Shown one piece after another: positions 12,401 through 25,767 of a stretch of DNA of 64,000 bases. This DNA is from Aquila chrysaetos chrysaetos. Its lineage: Eukaryota > Chordata > Aves > Accipitriformes > Accipitridae. The notes beneath the pieces were generated by a model. The model saw only the letters and a program-made list of their open reading frames with translations, did no database searches and was not told where the DNA came from. Positions within the stretch are counted from its first letter, which is position 1; each line of letters starts with the position of its first letter. The stretch covers positions 13,672,041 through 13,736,040 of the forward strand of contig NC_044011.1 of the NCBI RefSeq assembly GCF_900496995.4, in the 5' to 3' direction. Made by a program: the position numbers and the translations under genes.

Positions 12401-13569
12401 AGTGGAGAGCTGGAGTCCAGTGGGAGCACAACCATCGCTTTAGAAAGGAAAGAAGTAGAGGCAGCTTCTGATTTTGGCAGCATAAGCCCACCTGCTTCAG
12501 GGATGCAGCAGCCTCAGATATCACACAGGTGAGACTGAGCCTAGAATTTGGTTTCCCCTTCTCACTGAAACCAAATTTGGGCTGTATCAGTAAGTATCTA
12601 AGGAGGTGCATATGTATGTATGTCTTTAATTGCTGGAGAGCTATGGCCTAGAATGCCAACGTGCTCAAGCACCCTGCTCCCTTAATCATTTAAAGTGCTG
12701 TGCATGCTGCTTGGATACCTCCTAACACTGTTTGCTAGATCAGATATCAAACAGGAATGTTAAACTTTGAAAGTGGGGCAGCGGTATGCCTTGGTAATTG
12801 CCCTTCTCTCTCAATAATGGAAGCCCGCTGGACAGGGCAATGATTTATTAACATTACTTCTCCTGCCTTCCCCCGTCTCTATGCGCCATCCTGAGCAATA
12901 CAGTCAGTAATTTTTTATCGCTGTATTTTATCATGGCATACTTATCCTAGAGGACTAACAAATTTATGCCCCTAGAAAACTCATATTCTCATAGTTGTTG
13001 CTGGAATCCAAAATATTTTTCTACCATTGTTGTATGAACATTTTTCTCATTCTCAGAGCCACAATGGTTTGTATTGCTGCTCTAGCTCCTATCAATAACA
13101 AGAAATTGCTGGAAGTTAGAAGCAGTCCTAGGGCTGGGATCTGGCCTGTGAGCTCTTCACTGCTGTGATGGTTAGGACATCTCGGACGTGCCAGTAAACC
13201 CAGGTATGACAGAGCAGGGTTTGGACTGGAGCCCCCCACAAACATTAACCGAATTGCAGGAGCTGCTACAATAGAGGGTTGCTTCCTACACCACAGACAC
13301 CACTGCTTGCGTTTCATTTCTAGCTAGTCTAGGAAATTTGTCATATTTCATCTGTTCATTGGCTTTATCTTTCCTCAGTTGTTAAATTAGTATCAGGAAA
13401 AAAAATCTCACTGTGCACAGTGGTTGAAAGCCAACTTCTAACGTTCAGTGAGGCTTTTCTCTCCATTGCTCCAGGGACTCTTATTTGTCCGCCAGCACCA
13501 TGTTTAGCTCAGAAAAAAACAGTTAACAGATGAGACAGACTGATACCAGCCCATGGTCATCTGCAGCTG
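6432..13569. other. Long unique stretch, no gene seen
   Basis: No protein gene, RNA gene or clear transposon is recognised in this 7 kb. Open frames are short (about 100 codons or fewer), overlap on opposite strands and lack family motifs. Small features include an (CA)7 run at 11846-11859 and AT-rich segments near 7300-7380. Old, strongly eroded repeats could be hidden here but cannot be assigned by eye. Confidence 0.4.
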
Positions 13570-13730
13570 ATCTCTTTGCTGAGCAGATGGAGGTGTAGGT
13601 CCCTGCCACCCTTTTCTCGCTCATGCTCCCGTGCCTGCAGCCCCTCGCTTCTGGAGCCCGCGGCTGCACGTGTCCTGCTCTACCTGCCCAACCTACACCG
13701 CTCCCGCTGCGCACTGCTGGTTGATGCTCC
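13570..13730. promoter_or_regulatory. Small CpG-dense patch
   Basis: About nine CpG dinucleotides fall between roughly 13616 and 13720, in a GC-rich island surrounded by ordinary AT-rich sequence. It is too short for a classical CpG island. It could be a distal regulatory element, an exon, or the remains of a GC-rich insertion. The overlapping open frames (plus 13576-14013, minus 13523-13744) show no recognisable domain. Confidence 0.3.
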
Positions 13731-16700
13731 AGACCAGCAGGCACTTGTCACCTCCTCAAAGCTATTATCTCAGAATCTGGAAATAATAGCCCAGCAGGAC
13801 TTCTTGGACATGCCTGCAAGACTGAGGACAGATCTGCTTCTAAGAATCATGAAAATTGCTGCTCTTTGTAACAGGGCAAATTTAGCCCCTTCTGTGCTGC
13901 CAATGGGACTTAAAAAGGCCTCATTTACACAACTGCCACTCTTCTCAAAAGAGTGCAATAAAACCTCCCAAACTGGAATGGAAGCAATTGACATTTGCCA
14001 AGTTCATGTGTAAATGATCGGTTTTTGTAGTGAGCCAAATAAGCTACTGGAGCAAGCTATCCAAAGAAATTTTTCAGAAATAGCTGACTCCTGATGGAGC
14101 AGGTCAAAACTAACCATCTCTTTCAACTTCAAAATCTATGACGTTATGGTGAAACACAGCAAAGCATTCAAATAACTTTTCTTTCACTGCAAAGATACAA
14201 AAGATACACAACTACAGTCACTCTTACTGTTAGTATATGTCAATTCAATCTCCCATCTCCTTAAAGCTTTCCCCTTGTTGCTCCCTTGATGGACATCATG
14301 ACTGCACTAATCTTGAAAAGAGATTTTTAGGGTTAGCTTTTTTTTTTTTTCCAAGTGATGGCTGATCTGTGGGAAGCAAACTGTGTCAGAACCAACCTCT
14401 GCGCTGAATAGATATATCTTTAATAACTTACTGAAAATGTGATAGATGTGCCCCAAATGGATCCTATGAAAATTTTTACCGAGAGAAACTCAGTTCATGT
14501 TTTGCAAAGCAGTGATCAACAAAATCTTTTTACGAATACTTTGCTAATAAGTCAGTATTTTATCTTTAAAGGAGAGACAAACATATTTTTCACTCCTTTA
14601 CAGAGCAAGTGTCTTTCCCTCCCTGTGGATGGTAGCTTGCAGGTGGACCATGTTCCCACAGGAATGGCTGGATTGTGCCCTGAACCAGGGGATTGGTAGG
14701 CGCTTTGGGATTCAGCCACAGCAGACATGGGAGGAGGCTGATGTGGTGCCTGTGAGGCAGTCTTTCCACAAGCAGCACAGTGTGGGTCCCATCCACGTGC
14801 CCGGTGTGGGACTGTCTCTGCAAGCACAGCCGGGGCTCGCCGGCTCACCCACACAAGGTGGAAGTAAACAAGTCTGATACTGAAAGCGGTCACGTTGCCT
14901 CCCTTTACAGGCAGCCTAGATAAAGCCACGTGCCTGTCAGCATATTTCTTCTTTCCATGGCTCATCTTGGCTAGTGATTGTTTACATTCATCTGAGGGAC
15001 TGGCCAAATTAAAACACCAAGCAAAGGTGTGCCTGGGTGCCTGCCCATCTTTCCCCCTCCCTACTCAATGGGCCAAATTCTGCCCAAAGTGCAGTGTGGA
15101 GAGGTCTTCTGATCAGGGTCTTGCTAGTACCACCCTGTGCCTGGGGTCTAGCTCAGAGAGCAGCTTCATGTGAAACGAGGAGAGAGAATGGTTGTTCCCA
15201 CATCAGCTTTGCTTCGGGATGCGATGAGGAGGTTTATGTTGAGAAAAGCATACCAACACAGGTCAGAAACATTCATGGCACCAGTCTTTCCAGCGTCGCT
15301 TATGCTTACTGCACCTTCATAAATATTTTTAAAAAGCAGCCTGTGTCAATGGAAAACAGCTCCCATGTATCAGGAGGCCTGATCTGAACTGTTTTCATGG
15401 AGCTAGGCATTCAGTCCAGTCACTTGTCCAGAACAACTCAGCAGAAAATATGGTAACACATCAAAAAGTCATTTCCTGGTAACGTGGCATCTTCTTTGGC
15501 AAAAGCTTCTTAAAACAAACAAAAAAGGCACAACAGATAAATTTCTCAATTCCAGGATTGTTTTAGACCATATCTGCCAGACAGCAAGCACTGTTGGTCA
15601 CACAGTAAGTGACTTTCCCTTCCTTCCTTATTCCCGCCCCGAGGCCCTGCACACCCTCCATGGGTGTTTACGGATACAGCACTGTGATTACTTTGGAAGT
15701 GCAAAGTACTTGGCATGAGGGATTGTGACAGAGTTTCCTTGGCTCTGACAAGTCTTCTCAGTGCCTTCACTTTTGGCTAGGCCAAAACAAAATCTTTGTT
15801 TCAAAATACCATTCAGTTTTTCAGCAATAAAACAACCATCTCGGATGGTGCTCTCTGGTGTCACCTGACCATCCAATCTGCTGCCTTCAAGATTTAGGAA
15901 GGAGGCTGGAGGAAGAATGCAAATGTACATCTGCAGTTGGCATTGGGATTCCTGGCTTTGATTCCTCCTTTGTGGAGTCCTGTCAACCAGCCTGTTGTCT
16001 GGGTGTGAGTGTTTGAGTGGTCTTCCCTGGCCATTTCAGTGTGAGCCGTTAATCAGTGAGTGTGTGGGATACAGTCCGCTCCTTTGGAGATGACCTTGTG
16101 CTGGGATTTAACGGGTTTTCTTGATTTGGGTTAGCTACAGGCTCTTTACTCTCAGCTGCCTCATACCTGAACCGTACATTTTGTACTGTCTCCCTTCCCT
16201 TTTCTACTACCTATCCACTCCTGCTTCTTCTGGCTCCGGCTAAACCTGCTTCGGACAACTCCAGCTTATGCTTGTTACTGAGCTCGGGACTGCTCAGGAC
16301 TTTTGCAAGAGCTCCACACAATGTGTGCATGGCGTTGGTGAATGAAGAGTTTTATATTGGAACGTTAATTACTGAGGGCCCTGGCGCAGAACAGGAAATA
16401 CAAGTCCTTTTCTTACATAAACATTTTCAGTTTGGGTTGGCTGAATACCTGGATACCAATTCTCTATGGGTTGGGATCCCTTAGGTTTATTTATCCAGTT
16501 ATGTTCCTGTTTTCAAATTTAATGACTCCCTAACTATCATCACCATGGTAGAAAAAATATTGATACACAAGGTACAGGAGACAATTTTATGTTCAATTTC
16601 AACAGAAACTAAGAAAACTATTCAGCCAGAGGCATCACTGACCAGCTCTGTCTATTCACACAAAAAAATAGATGAACTCCATTTGTCATTTCTTGCCATC

Positions 16701-18549
16701 AAACAGCATTTTCTATTTCTTCTGCTTTCCAGAATGGGGACTTAAAACTCAGACACAAGTAAACAGCAACTTTTTTTTTAAGCTCTCCCCATTCTGATAA
16801 GAATATATTGTTACAGGAAAAACAAAACTAAAAACACTACACATAGGGAAATCGGGGTGGGCAGTTATAATCAGAATACTGCATTCCACATGATGTCTAA
16901 TTGCACCAGTATTAGAGTTTTGTACACTGGAAGAAATACTCTCAACACTGAAAATACTCTAAGGAATACTGCTTCGAGGTTTTAATAACCGAGTGTCAAA
17001 TAAAAAGGGATTAGGGTAAATACAGCTATTGGTTAATTATGTCTCATTAAGTAGAAAAGAGGCAGAGGCATTCCAGAGATTAAAATAAAATACACTGCTT
17101 AATACAGTGGAAATAGATTAGGCTTGAGAAGAGTGTCCATGAAGTAAGTTCACTGATTTGTCTACCTCTCAGTCAGCCTTACTCTGTCTGTCTGCCTCTA
17201 GCCCTCCTCCCATTTTGCTCTTGTTTCGAGCACAAGGCCACAGATGGAGACTTTGGGAGGGTTGGGGAGGAGCAGATAAGACTAACTAACTGCTTTATTT
17301 TTAAAAAAATTCTGAAGAGGTAAGATTCCCTTACAAGATAATCCTTGTCTGAAAAGAATTTCTAACAAAAGGGTATTGTGCCCATAGAGGTAAATCTTTT
17401 GGTTTTCTTTATACTAGATAAAGATAATTAGGCACTGGACTGAAACTTGATAGTAGCCTGCCTGTAGCAGCATGAGAGTCAGTAGGGGCAAATGGAAGAC
17501 ACTGCTGACGAGTCGTAGACATATTTTCATAAAAAGAGTTTCCTGGAACTGAGAGGCATTGGGAGAAAAAAAGGTAGAAGACTAATGATTATTAACTTAG
17601 AGACAAATGTATTCAACACTTATATAAAACTGATTTAGTAATTTGGTAAAACTGAAGAGAGAAAGAAAGCTTGAGTTAAAAGGAAGTAAAAGCTGATCTA
17701 AAGTGATCCACACAGTTGCAACATTCACCCTCATTCAAGTTTTCAAAATTTAGAAATTCAAAGCACATCACAAAAGAGCCTGAATTCCTTACTGCAGGAG
17801 ATGAGATAGATTCTTTTAGAGAATGACCCAGATGCCAATACTTCAGACCATATGAATATTTTAGTGTCTCTCAGAAAATTGTCTCCAGTCAGCAGGAGCA
17901 ATATTCAAGTGAAATTAACTATGTATTAATAAGACAGAGAGAAAAAAGTTTGGAGCTTTAGTAACATGGAAGATGTAAAAAGCAGCTGAAGACAGGTAAA
18001 AATGGGGCAGATGTGTTTGTGTCATAAGCAGCAATATGACCGCTTTGACGCAAGGAATTGGCCCCTTGATAGGTAAAAATTATAAAATTATCAATGGTCA
18101 TGTAGAAAAGATAGACTTATTCCATTCTTATCTGTATTTGAAAGCCAGAAAGCTAATGAGCATAAATGCCTTCTTTCCACACATAAGAGAGAACTATATT
18201 AAACCACACTGACTCAGAATTAATATTTTGAAAATCAGCAGACCTAGAAAACTTGCAGTCAAGAGACCTACAGAGATGATGGAGAAGATTCTGGCCTAGA
18301 AATACTAATTTTTAGTGAATCTTGAAACACCAGGACACTAGAACAACGCAGAGTGTTCAGCCAATGTCACAGGAGGTCACCAGCACACTTGACAGTACTG
18401 CAGCTTAGTTTGCCTGACAAGGGATCATAGGCAGCAGAAAAATGAATTGTTAATGAAATTAGATGGGAACACAGTCACTAGAAGTCTACACTGGTTTACA
18501 ACATAGCATTCTTGTAAGAAACTAATGACATACAATGTCTGTGTGGTTT
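13731..18549. other. Unique sequence becoming AT- and purine-rich
   Basis: No gene is recognised. A T13 tract lies at 14338-14350. The phrase GGGCCAAATTCTGCCCAAAG near 15069 resembles a motif of old amniote interspersed repeats but is isolated. From about 17.6 kb the plus strand becomes purine-rich and may already be the eroded body of the ancient LINE whose 3' part is clear from 18.6 kb, though I cannot show that. Confidence 0.35.
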
Positions 18550-19640
18550 CTTCCAAAAGGATTAACATAGGGCTTGAAGCCACTCCAAAGAGCTCATTAG
18601 CTGGTTCCCTTCAGATAGCTATCCACATGCAGCAGCTTATTCAGTGCTGCTTAGATATGACCAGGCGGAACCAATAAGCAGTTAGATTGTAGTTTGACTA
18701 CAGCATCTCAGTCATCAGCTGTGGGTCACAGGTAAAAGCGAGGTAGAATCTATCTTGCCACATTGGCAAACTGTTCAGGTGAGAGATGCATGGCTGATCT
18801 CTGCTATAAAAAAGAGGTGAAAACTTCACAAATGTCCTTGATGATTTGACCTTTCGAAGCCAAGTCAGGTGATCAGTATGACTTTGGGCATGTGAGCAAG
18901 AGACACCAGCAAAGCTCCTAAGGGAGTGGGACCTCATTAGTGACTAGAATCCAGGTCAGCTTCTGATAGTGACTGAAAAAGATCACCTCAGAATAAGAAA
19001 GACAAAATTTTACTACCGCAAGCCAGTTTGAGCAGGGATGTGCTTTTATCGCTGTGTACAGTATTAGGGAGATTGTTTCAATGCCCACAGTTTCAGAAGG
19101 TTGTTGAAATATTGGAGTGGGTGCAGAAAACAGCCACAAAAATTATGCAAGGTCTAGAGAAAAAGGCCATAGCAAAGACTTGAAGAAGTCAGTCTGTTGA
19201 GTTTAATAAAGACTTGTAAATAATGAGAAATGACTCGATTACAGAGGATGCTTCCCTCCTGGCAGAAAATGTCATGGACTAAAGAGCTCTTAATCTAGCA
19301 GAGAAATGCGCAACAAAAGCCAAGAGCTGAAAGGGGAAGGCTGGCAAATTCAAATGAGAAAATAATCAGAAATGTTTAACAGTGAGAGTAAGCATTAAAA
19401 CAAATTGCCAAAGAAAGAGGTCAGTTCTTCATGTCAAGTTATCGTCACATCAAAGCTCCAGGCCTTTCTAAATGACAAGTTTCTGTTAGACAAGCCATTG
19501 GGCTCCTTATGAGAATGACTGTCCAAAACCTAATGGTTCATCCTAAGGACTTAACTGGCTTTGGGAGGCTCAGACCAGATGAGTTATTGACCTCTCTAGC
19601 CCTCATTTTGTAGGTCTAAGAGACTGGTACAGTTTAGTTT
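18550..19640 (+). mobile_element. Ancient CR1-type LINE relic, 3' region
   Basis: The series GGAGTGGGTGCAGAAAACAG, CCACAAAAATTATGCAAGGT and CTAGAGAAAAAGGCC (about 19115-19170) follows the CR1 ORF2 region that encodes Leu-Glu-Arg-Val-Gln-Arg-Arg-Ala-like residues. Further 3', AAACAAATTGCCAAAGAAAG and CTCAGACCAGATGAGTTATT (about 19400-19590) follow the usual order of the last coding part and the 3' UTR. Many substitutions and stops make it inactive. It has no 8-mer tail. Its wording is closer to CR1 copies shared with crocodilians and turtles than to young bird CR1. The 3' 550 bases are the secure part; the start is a guess. Confidence 0.65.
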
Positions 19641-22600
19641 AAATTTTTCATTCTTATCTACCGGCCTTATTTGTCATCTCTCTCATAAACAGAGACTTCT
19701 GGCAGCTTTTACCTGTCTGGACTCTATGGGTGGGTGAAGAACTGTCTCTGCATCTCTGGAGCTGCAAACCCTCTTCTGAGTAAATCTCTCCTTGTAGCTA
19801 CGTACCCTGCAATAGCAGGGGCTTTTCTTTTCTCAGACTTTTCCATTTTTCCTGGAAAAGGGGCAGTTTCTCTCTATCCATCTCTCTCTTTCTCTCTTTC
19901 TCCATCTCAAGCCACAATTGCCAAGTCTCCTGGAAAATATTTTCTAGCTTCTGGAACAGATTATTATCCCTGCTCGGTGCAGATTTTCTGTACTGTATTT
20001 CTCTGGGTGGTTTTCAGAGTCTCTCGGGACCCACTACTTCCCATGGTCTGGCAAAATCCCTGACCACCACTTGGGACCTTGGTTTGTTTATTTTAACATT
20101 TATAGTGCAAAAAAGCTGAAACCAATCAATGCCAACCATTGGTACAGAACAAAAAATTAATATAGACCAAACACATTTCTATCCACTAAAGAAAGATGTA
20201 GAATAAAGGCCTCACCCAGTGTCAAATTAAATAAAGGCCAGAGTTAAAAGTTTCGTCTTGTGACACATTCTACAACTGTCCAAACTGCGTGGCAAGAAGC
20301 AATAAATACTGGAGCCAAGGGCCCAGGGGGACGAGTTCTCCTGCCTGGTCCCAGCAGCTCAGGCCCAGAGATAGACAGCAGGAGCATTCTGGTTCATTTC
20401 AACTATTGTAAAAATTTAACAGCCCCAGGGCAGATACCAGCTACTGTTAGAGAGGACGGGTCTGACAAGGCGCTCGGCTCTAGGAAAGCTGGTGTCTTAA
20501 ATAAGCCTCAAAGGAGCACTTGCCTCTCACCTCGGGCCCTACTCTTCTGACACTCCGGTCTTTTACTTCTCTCCTGCTCCGTGCGGGAGGTGGGCTGTGG
20601 GACTGACTTACTCCATGGTCTTCACTTTGATCTTTGCACCTCTCTCCGCAGTCTTCCCAATCGGGGGGATTTCTCTGCTCTGTTAAAAAACAGGAGGCAA
20701 AGGAATTAAGTGTCACTAAGGCATCTGAGAAAAGCTGTCTTACACTTCATTGTGGCATGCATGCCCAGGTTGAAAATGGTGATCTGCCTCGGCTCCCTTT
20801 CCTAGGTCCCTGACGTTGCTGCTCGACCCTGTAGGGCTCCTGGGTTTCCAGCCATTAGTTCCTTGGCTCAGACAGTGCCAAAGCCATTGTTTTTTGTGCT
20901 GGAGCTACTATGTGGTTTCTGTGCCAGAATTATAAGTAAACCATGAAAAAATACTAACATTTTTGTGTAGACTTATGCAACTTTTTCCATGAAGACCCTC
21001 AAAAATGGCAAAAATTTTGCCTTGTCATTAACCATAGGGAAGTGTATGGTACATGTGTGTCTTCTTAAAGCAGCAAAATTTGTCCAGAAAGAGCATGTTT
21101 GCAGACCAGGGATGTTCTGAAGGACATCATGTATACAACTTCCACCAAAAGACGTCTGCAAAGACCTAGCTAAGCAAACAGATATGAAATCTGCTTTCCA
21201 GGCAAACTTCAGTCTACAAGCACAGCTGCTACTGTTCTTGAGCAGTCACAGAGTATGGCTACAATGTCAATTAGGTTAGGGGCAAAGTCCTACAAAATGA
21301 CCAAGCATCCCGTAGGTCCCAACGTGGCACCACTTTGTACCAGGAGTGGTTATCTTTTCCATTCTGGGGCAACAATGGTGGTCATGGCCAGCCACGTGTT
21401 CATACTCTGGGGCCCACTGGCTTCACCACTGTCTCTCACCTAGGGCCTCACCAATGCTCCCTGTGCTCTCCTTCCAGGAAACACTATTGTACCTGAGAGC
21501 CCAAACACTTTATAAAGTGCTTTCAGCTTTAGCGTGCGTATCAGCACTTTGTAAAACACACAGGGATGGAAACACACATGCCAAATTTTTCGAGCAGTGA
21601 GACTGATTAGCGAGGAAATGCTTGCTTTTATAAAATAGTGTGTTGCTGTCACTCGTGTTTGAGTAGCCTTCATTGCTCAGGAGCTTGGATATATCCTGTG
21701 AAATCTGCATGGACCACCACATGGTTTTGAGGTTGGTGTGTGGACATATGCCCATTACAGAGACTAGCTATACAGATGCTCAACAATTAAGCCGTTAGTG
21801 GACTTCTACACACTTCTAAGGTATGCACAGGGCTCATGGAGTGCCTGCCAAGTTCCTCAAGCAGTAACAGTTCATGACACTCTTGAGATATCTGCCAGAT
21901 GCCGACACAGTGTTCTGAAGTTCCTATTTCAGGACATAATTTTAAAAATACATCTAGCTCAGGATTTAGATGCCAAAAAGCATTTGTGTATGAATTGTAA
22001 TGTAAACCATAAACCCAACAGGAAATATCAGAGCCTTCTCCTTTTGTAGATACGATGTGGCTAAGGAGCGTTAGGAAAATGTTCCTTTATTGGCAAGAAC
22101 ACAAATACATTTTACTGTCCCGTATGTGCAAAATGAAACAACTAATTAACATGTATCTGGCAAAGAAAGAATATTTTTACCTTCCAGCATTGCCCACACC
22201 TCCCAAATTGTGTATTGATTGCAACATTTATGAATATTGCACTGGGGGCAGATGGTGAACACTCTGCTAAGCACAAAGTTTGGCTGACAAGGAGGCACTG
22301 CAGTTTTAATAATGGAATCAGCAATTCAGCTGAGCCTGAATTTGCTCATGTTTCTGGAGCTCACACTGGGAATGCTCAGTGGCCTACCAAAAGCTTTAAC
22401 ATAGTCACTTTCGTATAATCAACTGGCTGGCATAATCACTCTCATAGTACTAATATAATTCTTATCCTTTCAGTAGATGCCAAAATTAATTGCGATAGAA
22501 AAGCAGTCCCAAGAAGAGACACTTGTCTGCTTTGCCTAACATAAGATCTACATTTGTAGATCTAAGTTCAATAAAAAGTGAGTGCATGTGTATGTTGTAT

Positions 22601-23514
22601 GTATGTGTTTTCAGCACATTGGCCCTTTGAAGGTGACTTTTTTTTTTTTTCTCAATTAAATTCAGGTGGGTCTGAGGAAGTCTTAAAGCTAACAAGATGC
22701 TAGCCCTGTTTTTCCCAGTATGTTTTTACAGGTGAAATGCAAAGACAACAACAATAGCATGGGCAAGGGAATGCAACTCCCACCCCTGCGGCAAGCCATC
22801 CTCAGTGCATGTTTTTAGCCTAGCCACACCAGCCTCTGGGCCAGAATAAAGTACGTATTTGCTGCTGCTGGGATATTGTCACAGGCTCTTTGTTACTGCT
22901 GAATAGATTCAGATATCCCATTGACCGTTTTGAGCCACACCCCATCTTCTTTATCAAGTTTGTGTAAATCAGGCCCCTGAGGGCACTAATAAGCCTTAAT
23001 GGCCTTGATTAGCCTCAGCTGGGGCTTCCACCCACACCCATGGGCCCAGAAGCCCCCTTTCAGCACGGCCCAGGGCTATCAGTCCCTGGCTGAGCTGTAT
23101 TGGAGGAGTGCTGCTCTCCAGCTTGTCCATGTCCATACTTTTGTTTCACCATGGGCCTTGTTGTTCCAGACTTCAACCTGCAGATTGACGTCCTGGCTAG
23201 ACTTCAGCCAAGCCTTGTTGTTGTGGACCTTCCGAGCCATCACTAGACCTGGTCTTAACCCTGACATATGGATGGAATTTCCAGCTTGACGTCAGACCTG
23301 TCTCACTGCCATGGCATTGCCTTATGATCTGGACTCTCGGCTGGTTCTGGCAATCATCTCCAGGTTTGCCCTGCTCACCTCATACAGATACTGTGGATGG
23401 GCCCTGGTTGGGGAGGTCAGGCACTGCTGGCCCTGGGGTCCCATCACGTCCTGGCTCACCTTGCTTTAGGGAGCAGCTGGCCTGTGTGGTGCCATGACAG
23501 CGAGACATACGTTT
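19641..23514. other. Unique non-coding sequence with pyrimidine runs
   Basis: No gene is recognised. A CT-rich patch lies at about 19869-19910 and a T13 tract at 22638-22650. The block at 22980-23500 is GC-richer and full of CTGG/CCTG words; it reads like an old repeat, but I cannot name one. GTGTAAATCAGGCCC near 22964 resembles a motif of old amniote repeats. The segment 22050-22260 is AT-rich with TATTGCAC-type motifs and might be regulatory, without firm support. Confidence 0.35.
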
Positions 23515-23640
23515 AGGTTTATAGGAACATAAAAATGGCTAAGAAGATCTGAACGAGAGTCCTCCAGTGCAGTACCCTTGTCACGCAGTAGCTGGTAGAC
23601 AATGCTTACAGAAGAGTATAAGTGGCCTATGCTGCTAAAT
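23515..23640 (-). mobile_element. Ancient CR1-like 3' end fragment
   Basis: TAGGAACATAAAAATGGCTA, followed by CCTCCAGTGCAGTACCCTTG and TGGTAGACAATGCTTACAG, follows the common amniote repeat block in which a 'taagaacggccat' phrase precedes 'agcccagtatcctgtc' and 'gacagtggcca'. That block is the 3' end of an old CR1-type element. Strand is given with low certainty. It is only about 125 bases, non-coding, strongly diverged, and has no recognisable tail. Confidence 0.4.
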
Positions 23641-25742
23641 TTTACCAGCTGTTGTCTGAGGAAGCTCCTGAGCCAGAGGTAATACCTTTATGCTAAAGCT
23701 CAAAGTCCAGGCACACCAGTCCATGCCAGTGTTGACCCTTATGGTCAGTCTGTGGGCTGGTGACCAGCTCTGCCAGCAGTCCTTGAGCTTGCCCCTGGCA
23801 ATAACCTGGGTCACCTTGGAAGCTCCCCAGTTTCCTCCCATTGTTACTCAAACTTCCTTCCCAGTGCGTGTCCACTGACAACTGCTGGCCTTGAACAGGA
23901 GAAGTTGTCAGCAGTGGTCCCTTTGTATTGCCCTCTCATTCCTTTTCACTGTGCTACTTCTTTCTAAGGCCCACCGCTAAACACAAACTCATCAGGAAGG
24001 GCAAGTAACCCTTAGAGAGATTTCTAGAGAGATTCTGGTTTGCAAATGAGGCCCGCCGTGTGGATAGTTTGGGTTGAACAATGCAGCGTGATGGGGTGCA
24101 GAACTGCAGTTCGGGCCACTTGGTTAAAAGCAATGTCAAGGCCAAGCCTCTCTATCAGTGTAGTTATACATTTAGGTCTAGCTTTGGAAATCAGTCCCAT
24201 TTCTAAGACATTGAAATGTCATATGATTGATAACTTTGAATCTGTTCTACTGAAAGCTTTGGACTTCGTAAAAGTAATCTCTAGACTCGTGTAGCACGTT
24301 AGTATACTCCACACTGACCCATAAGAAGGATAAATAGGAAGCTCTGCTTTCCCATGTATCTGCATCCCCTGTCTCCTATGGTCTCCACCAAAATAACCAC
24401 ATTTTCTTCTTGGTCTCTTAAGGCTTCCTCATAACAATGTCCCCAGGCTCTTCCCGTGTCCCCAGAATAATTCCTTCTCTGATTCCCTTAAGACTCTGCT
24501 TCATCCCATGTCCTCAGCATTTTCCCTTACAGTCATAACTCCTCTTCATCCTCCTCCTCAACTCAAATATTTCCTCATATTTTCACCATCCACCATTTTC
24601 GCCTGGTAGGTGAGCAAGAGGCTGTGTATGCAAGGACAAGGCTAGAGCTGCATGCCCACCAAAGCCACAGGTCGTGGCTGCCCTTCCCTTGGGAAGGGCA
24701 CTAGTTTAGGTTTCTCTATTTTCCCCACTCCTCTTCCTCATGGATTTCTGTGAAATGTGAAATGTTAAGAGGCTGCTGCACTCTCAAACATGATTGAAAC
24801 TGGCCACTGGGTTCAAGAGTACCTGGGGAAAGGGCTGATTGATTGATAGACAGGTGGGCTTTGCATAACCCCTCGTTCCTCTGAACTCTTGCATTATTAA
24901 GTGAGATTGAAGTGCTCAAGGAGTGGAGTTATTTTACCCTCCTCATTGTTTAGTTCAAATTCATCCAACAACGACTGTAATAGCGTATTAAGTGTATTTA
25001 AAAATACTTTAAAACGACAGCTTTCTACCTTCTTTCAGAACTACTGTGCAAGATCAGCATTTTACACTGGGTTATGATAAGAAAGAGCTTTCAAACAGCT
25101 ATTACACTGCACAAGTATGTGGAGAACTGCTCATCATTAATTTAGAACAGAGGGAATTTTGCAATTCTGGAAGAAAGACTAGTAAGTGTATTTTAAATGT
25201 GTCTCTCTCCTTTTCTCTTTTCACTGTTTCCGCATCAGCCTGATATGTAACCAGATAGTTTTCTGAGACCTCTGTTAGCAAGCAGAGTTTAGTGTGCAGG
25301 CACCAATCCTAATATTATGGGAGCTTAGAGGCCTTTGAGTGCAGAACAAATTGGTTTTAAAAGCAATAGCAATTGCTAGAAGGATCGTATTACAATAATA
25401 GATTTGAAAGCTTACACTGTGAGCCATTCCGCAGATGAGAGCCGATGATATAGATGAAGTACTTTGTGAGCTGCTGGGAGCAAAGCAGGTCCAGATTATT
25501 GCATTGACAGAGGTGGGTTGTGGGGGCACCTGACACCTCATTAAAGTGAGGGCTTTCAATCCATCCATGACTACCGTGGGACTTGGGAAGGGTGCAGGAG
25601 CAGCACTATTAGTCACAGGCTGGATGAGGACAGAAGGCGAACCTGTATCTGTATATTCAGTAGAGCTCTGCACTGACTACCCTAAATGCTGCTGTGATAA
25701 ACGTAATAGTAATTAACTCTAATAGGAAATGAAGAAGGGGGG
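23641..25742. other. Unique sequence with a pyrimidine-rich block
   Basis: No gene is recognised. From about 24340 to 24600 the plus strand is strongly C/T-rich, with many TCTCC, TTCCTC and TCATCC words and few purine runs. At 25177-25187 the plus strand carries ACTA|GTAAGTG, which fits a splice donor except at the last exon base, after a 65-codon open frame with no known motif. I do not call an exon from this alone. Confidence 0.35.
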
Positions 25743-25767
25743 AAAAAAAAAAAAAAAAAAAGAAAAA
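25743..25767. repeat. A-rich tract (A19-G-A5)
   Basis: Nineteen A residues, one G, then five A residues. It follows GGGGGG-like purine sequence and continues into GGGGAGCC, so the plus strand is purine-only for about 35 bases. It is a simple repeat; no retroposon body is seen on either side. Confidence 0.9.

Noticed and set aside
13576..14013. 145-codon plus-strand open frame
   Set aside because: It spans a change from CpG-rich to AT-rich DNA with no change in coding character, is overlapped by minus-strand frames, and has no recognisable domain or splice context.
22980..23500. CTGG/CCTG-rich block as a named transposon
   Set aside because: It reads like an old repeat, but I could not match it to a family or find terminal structures.
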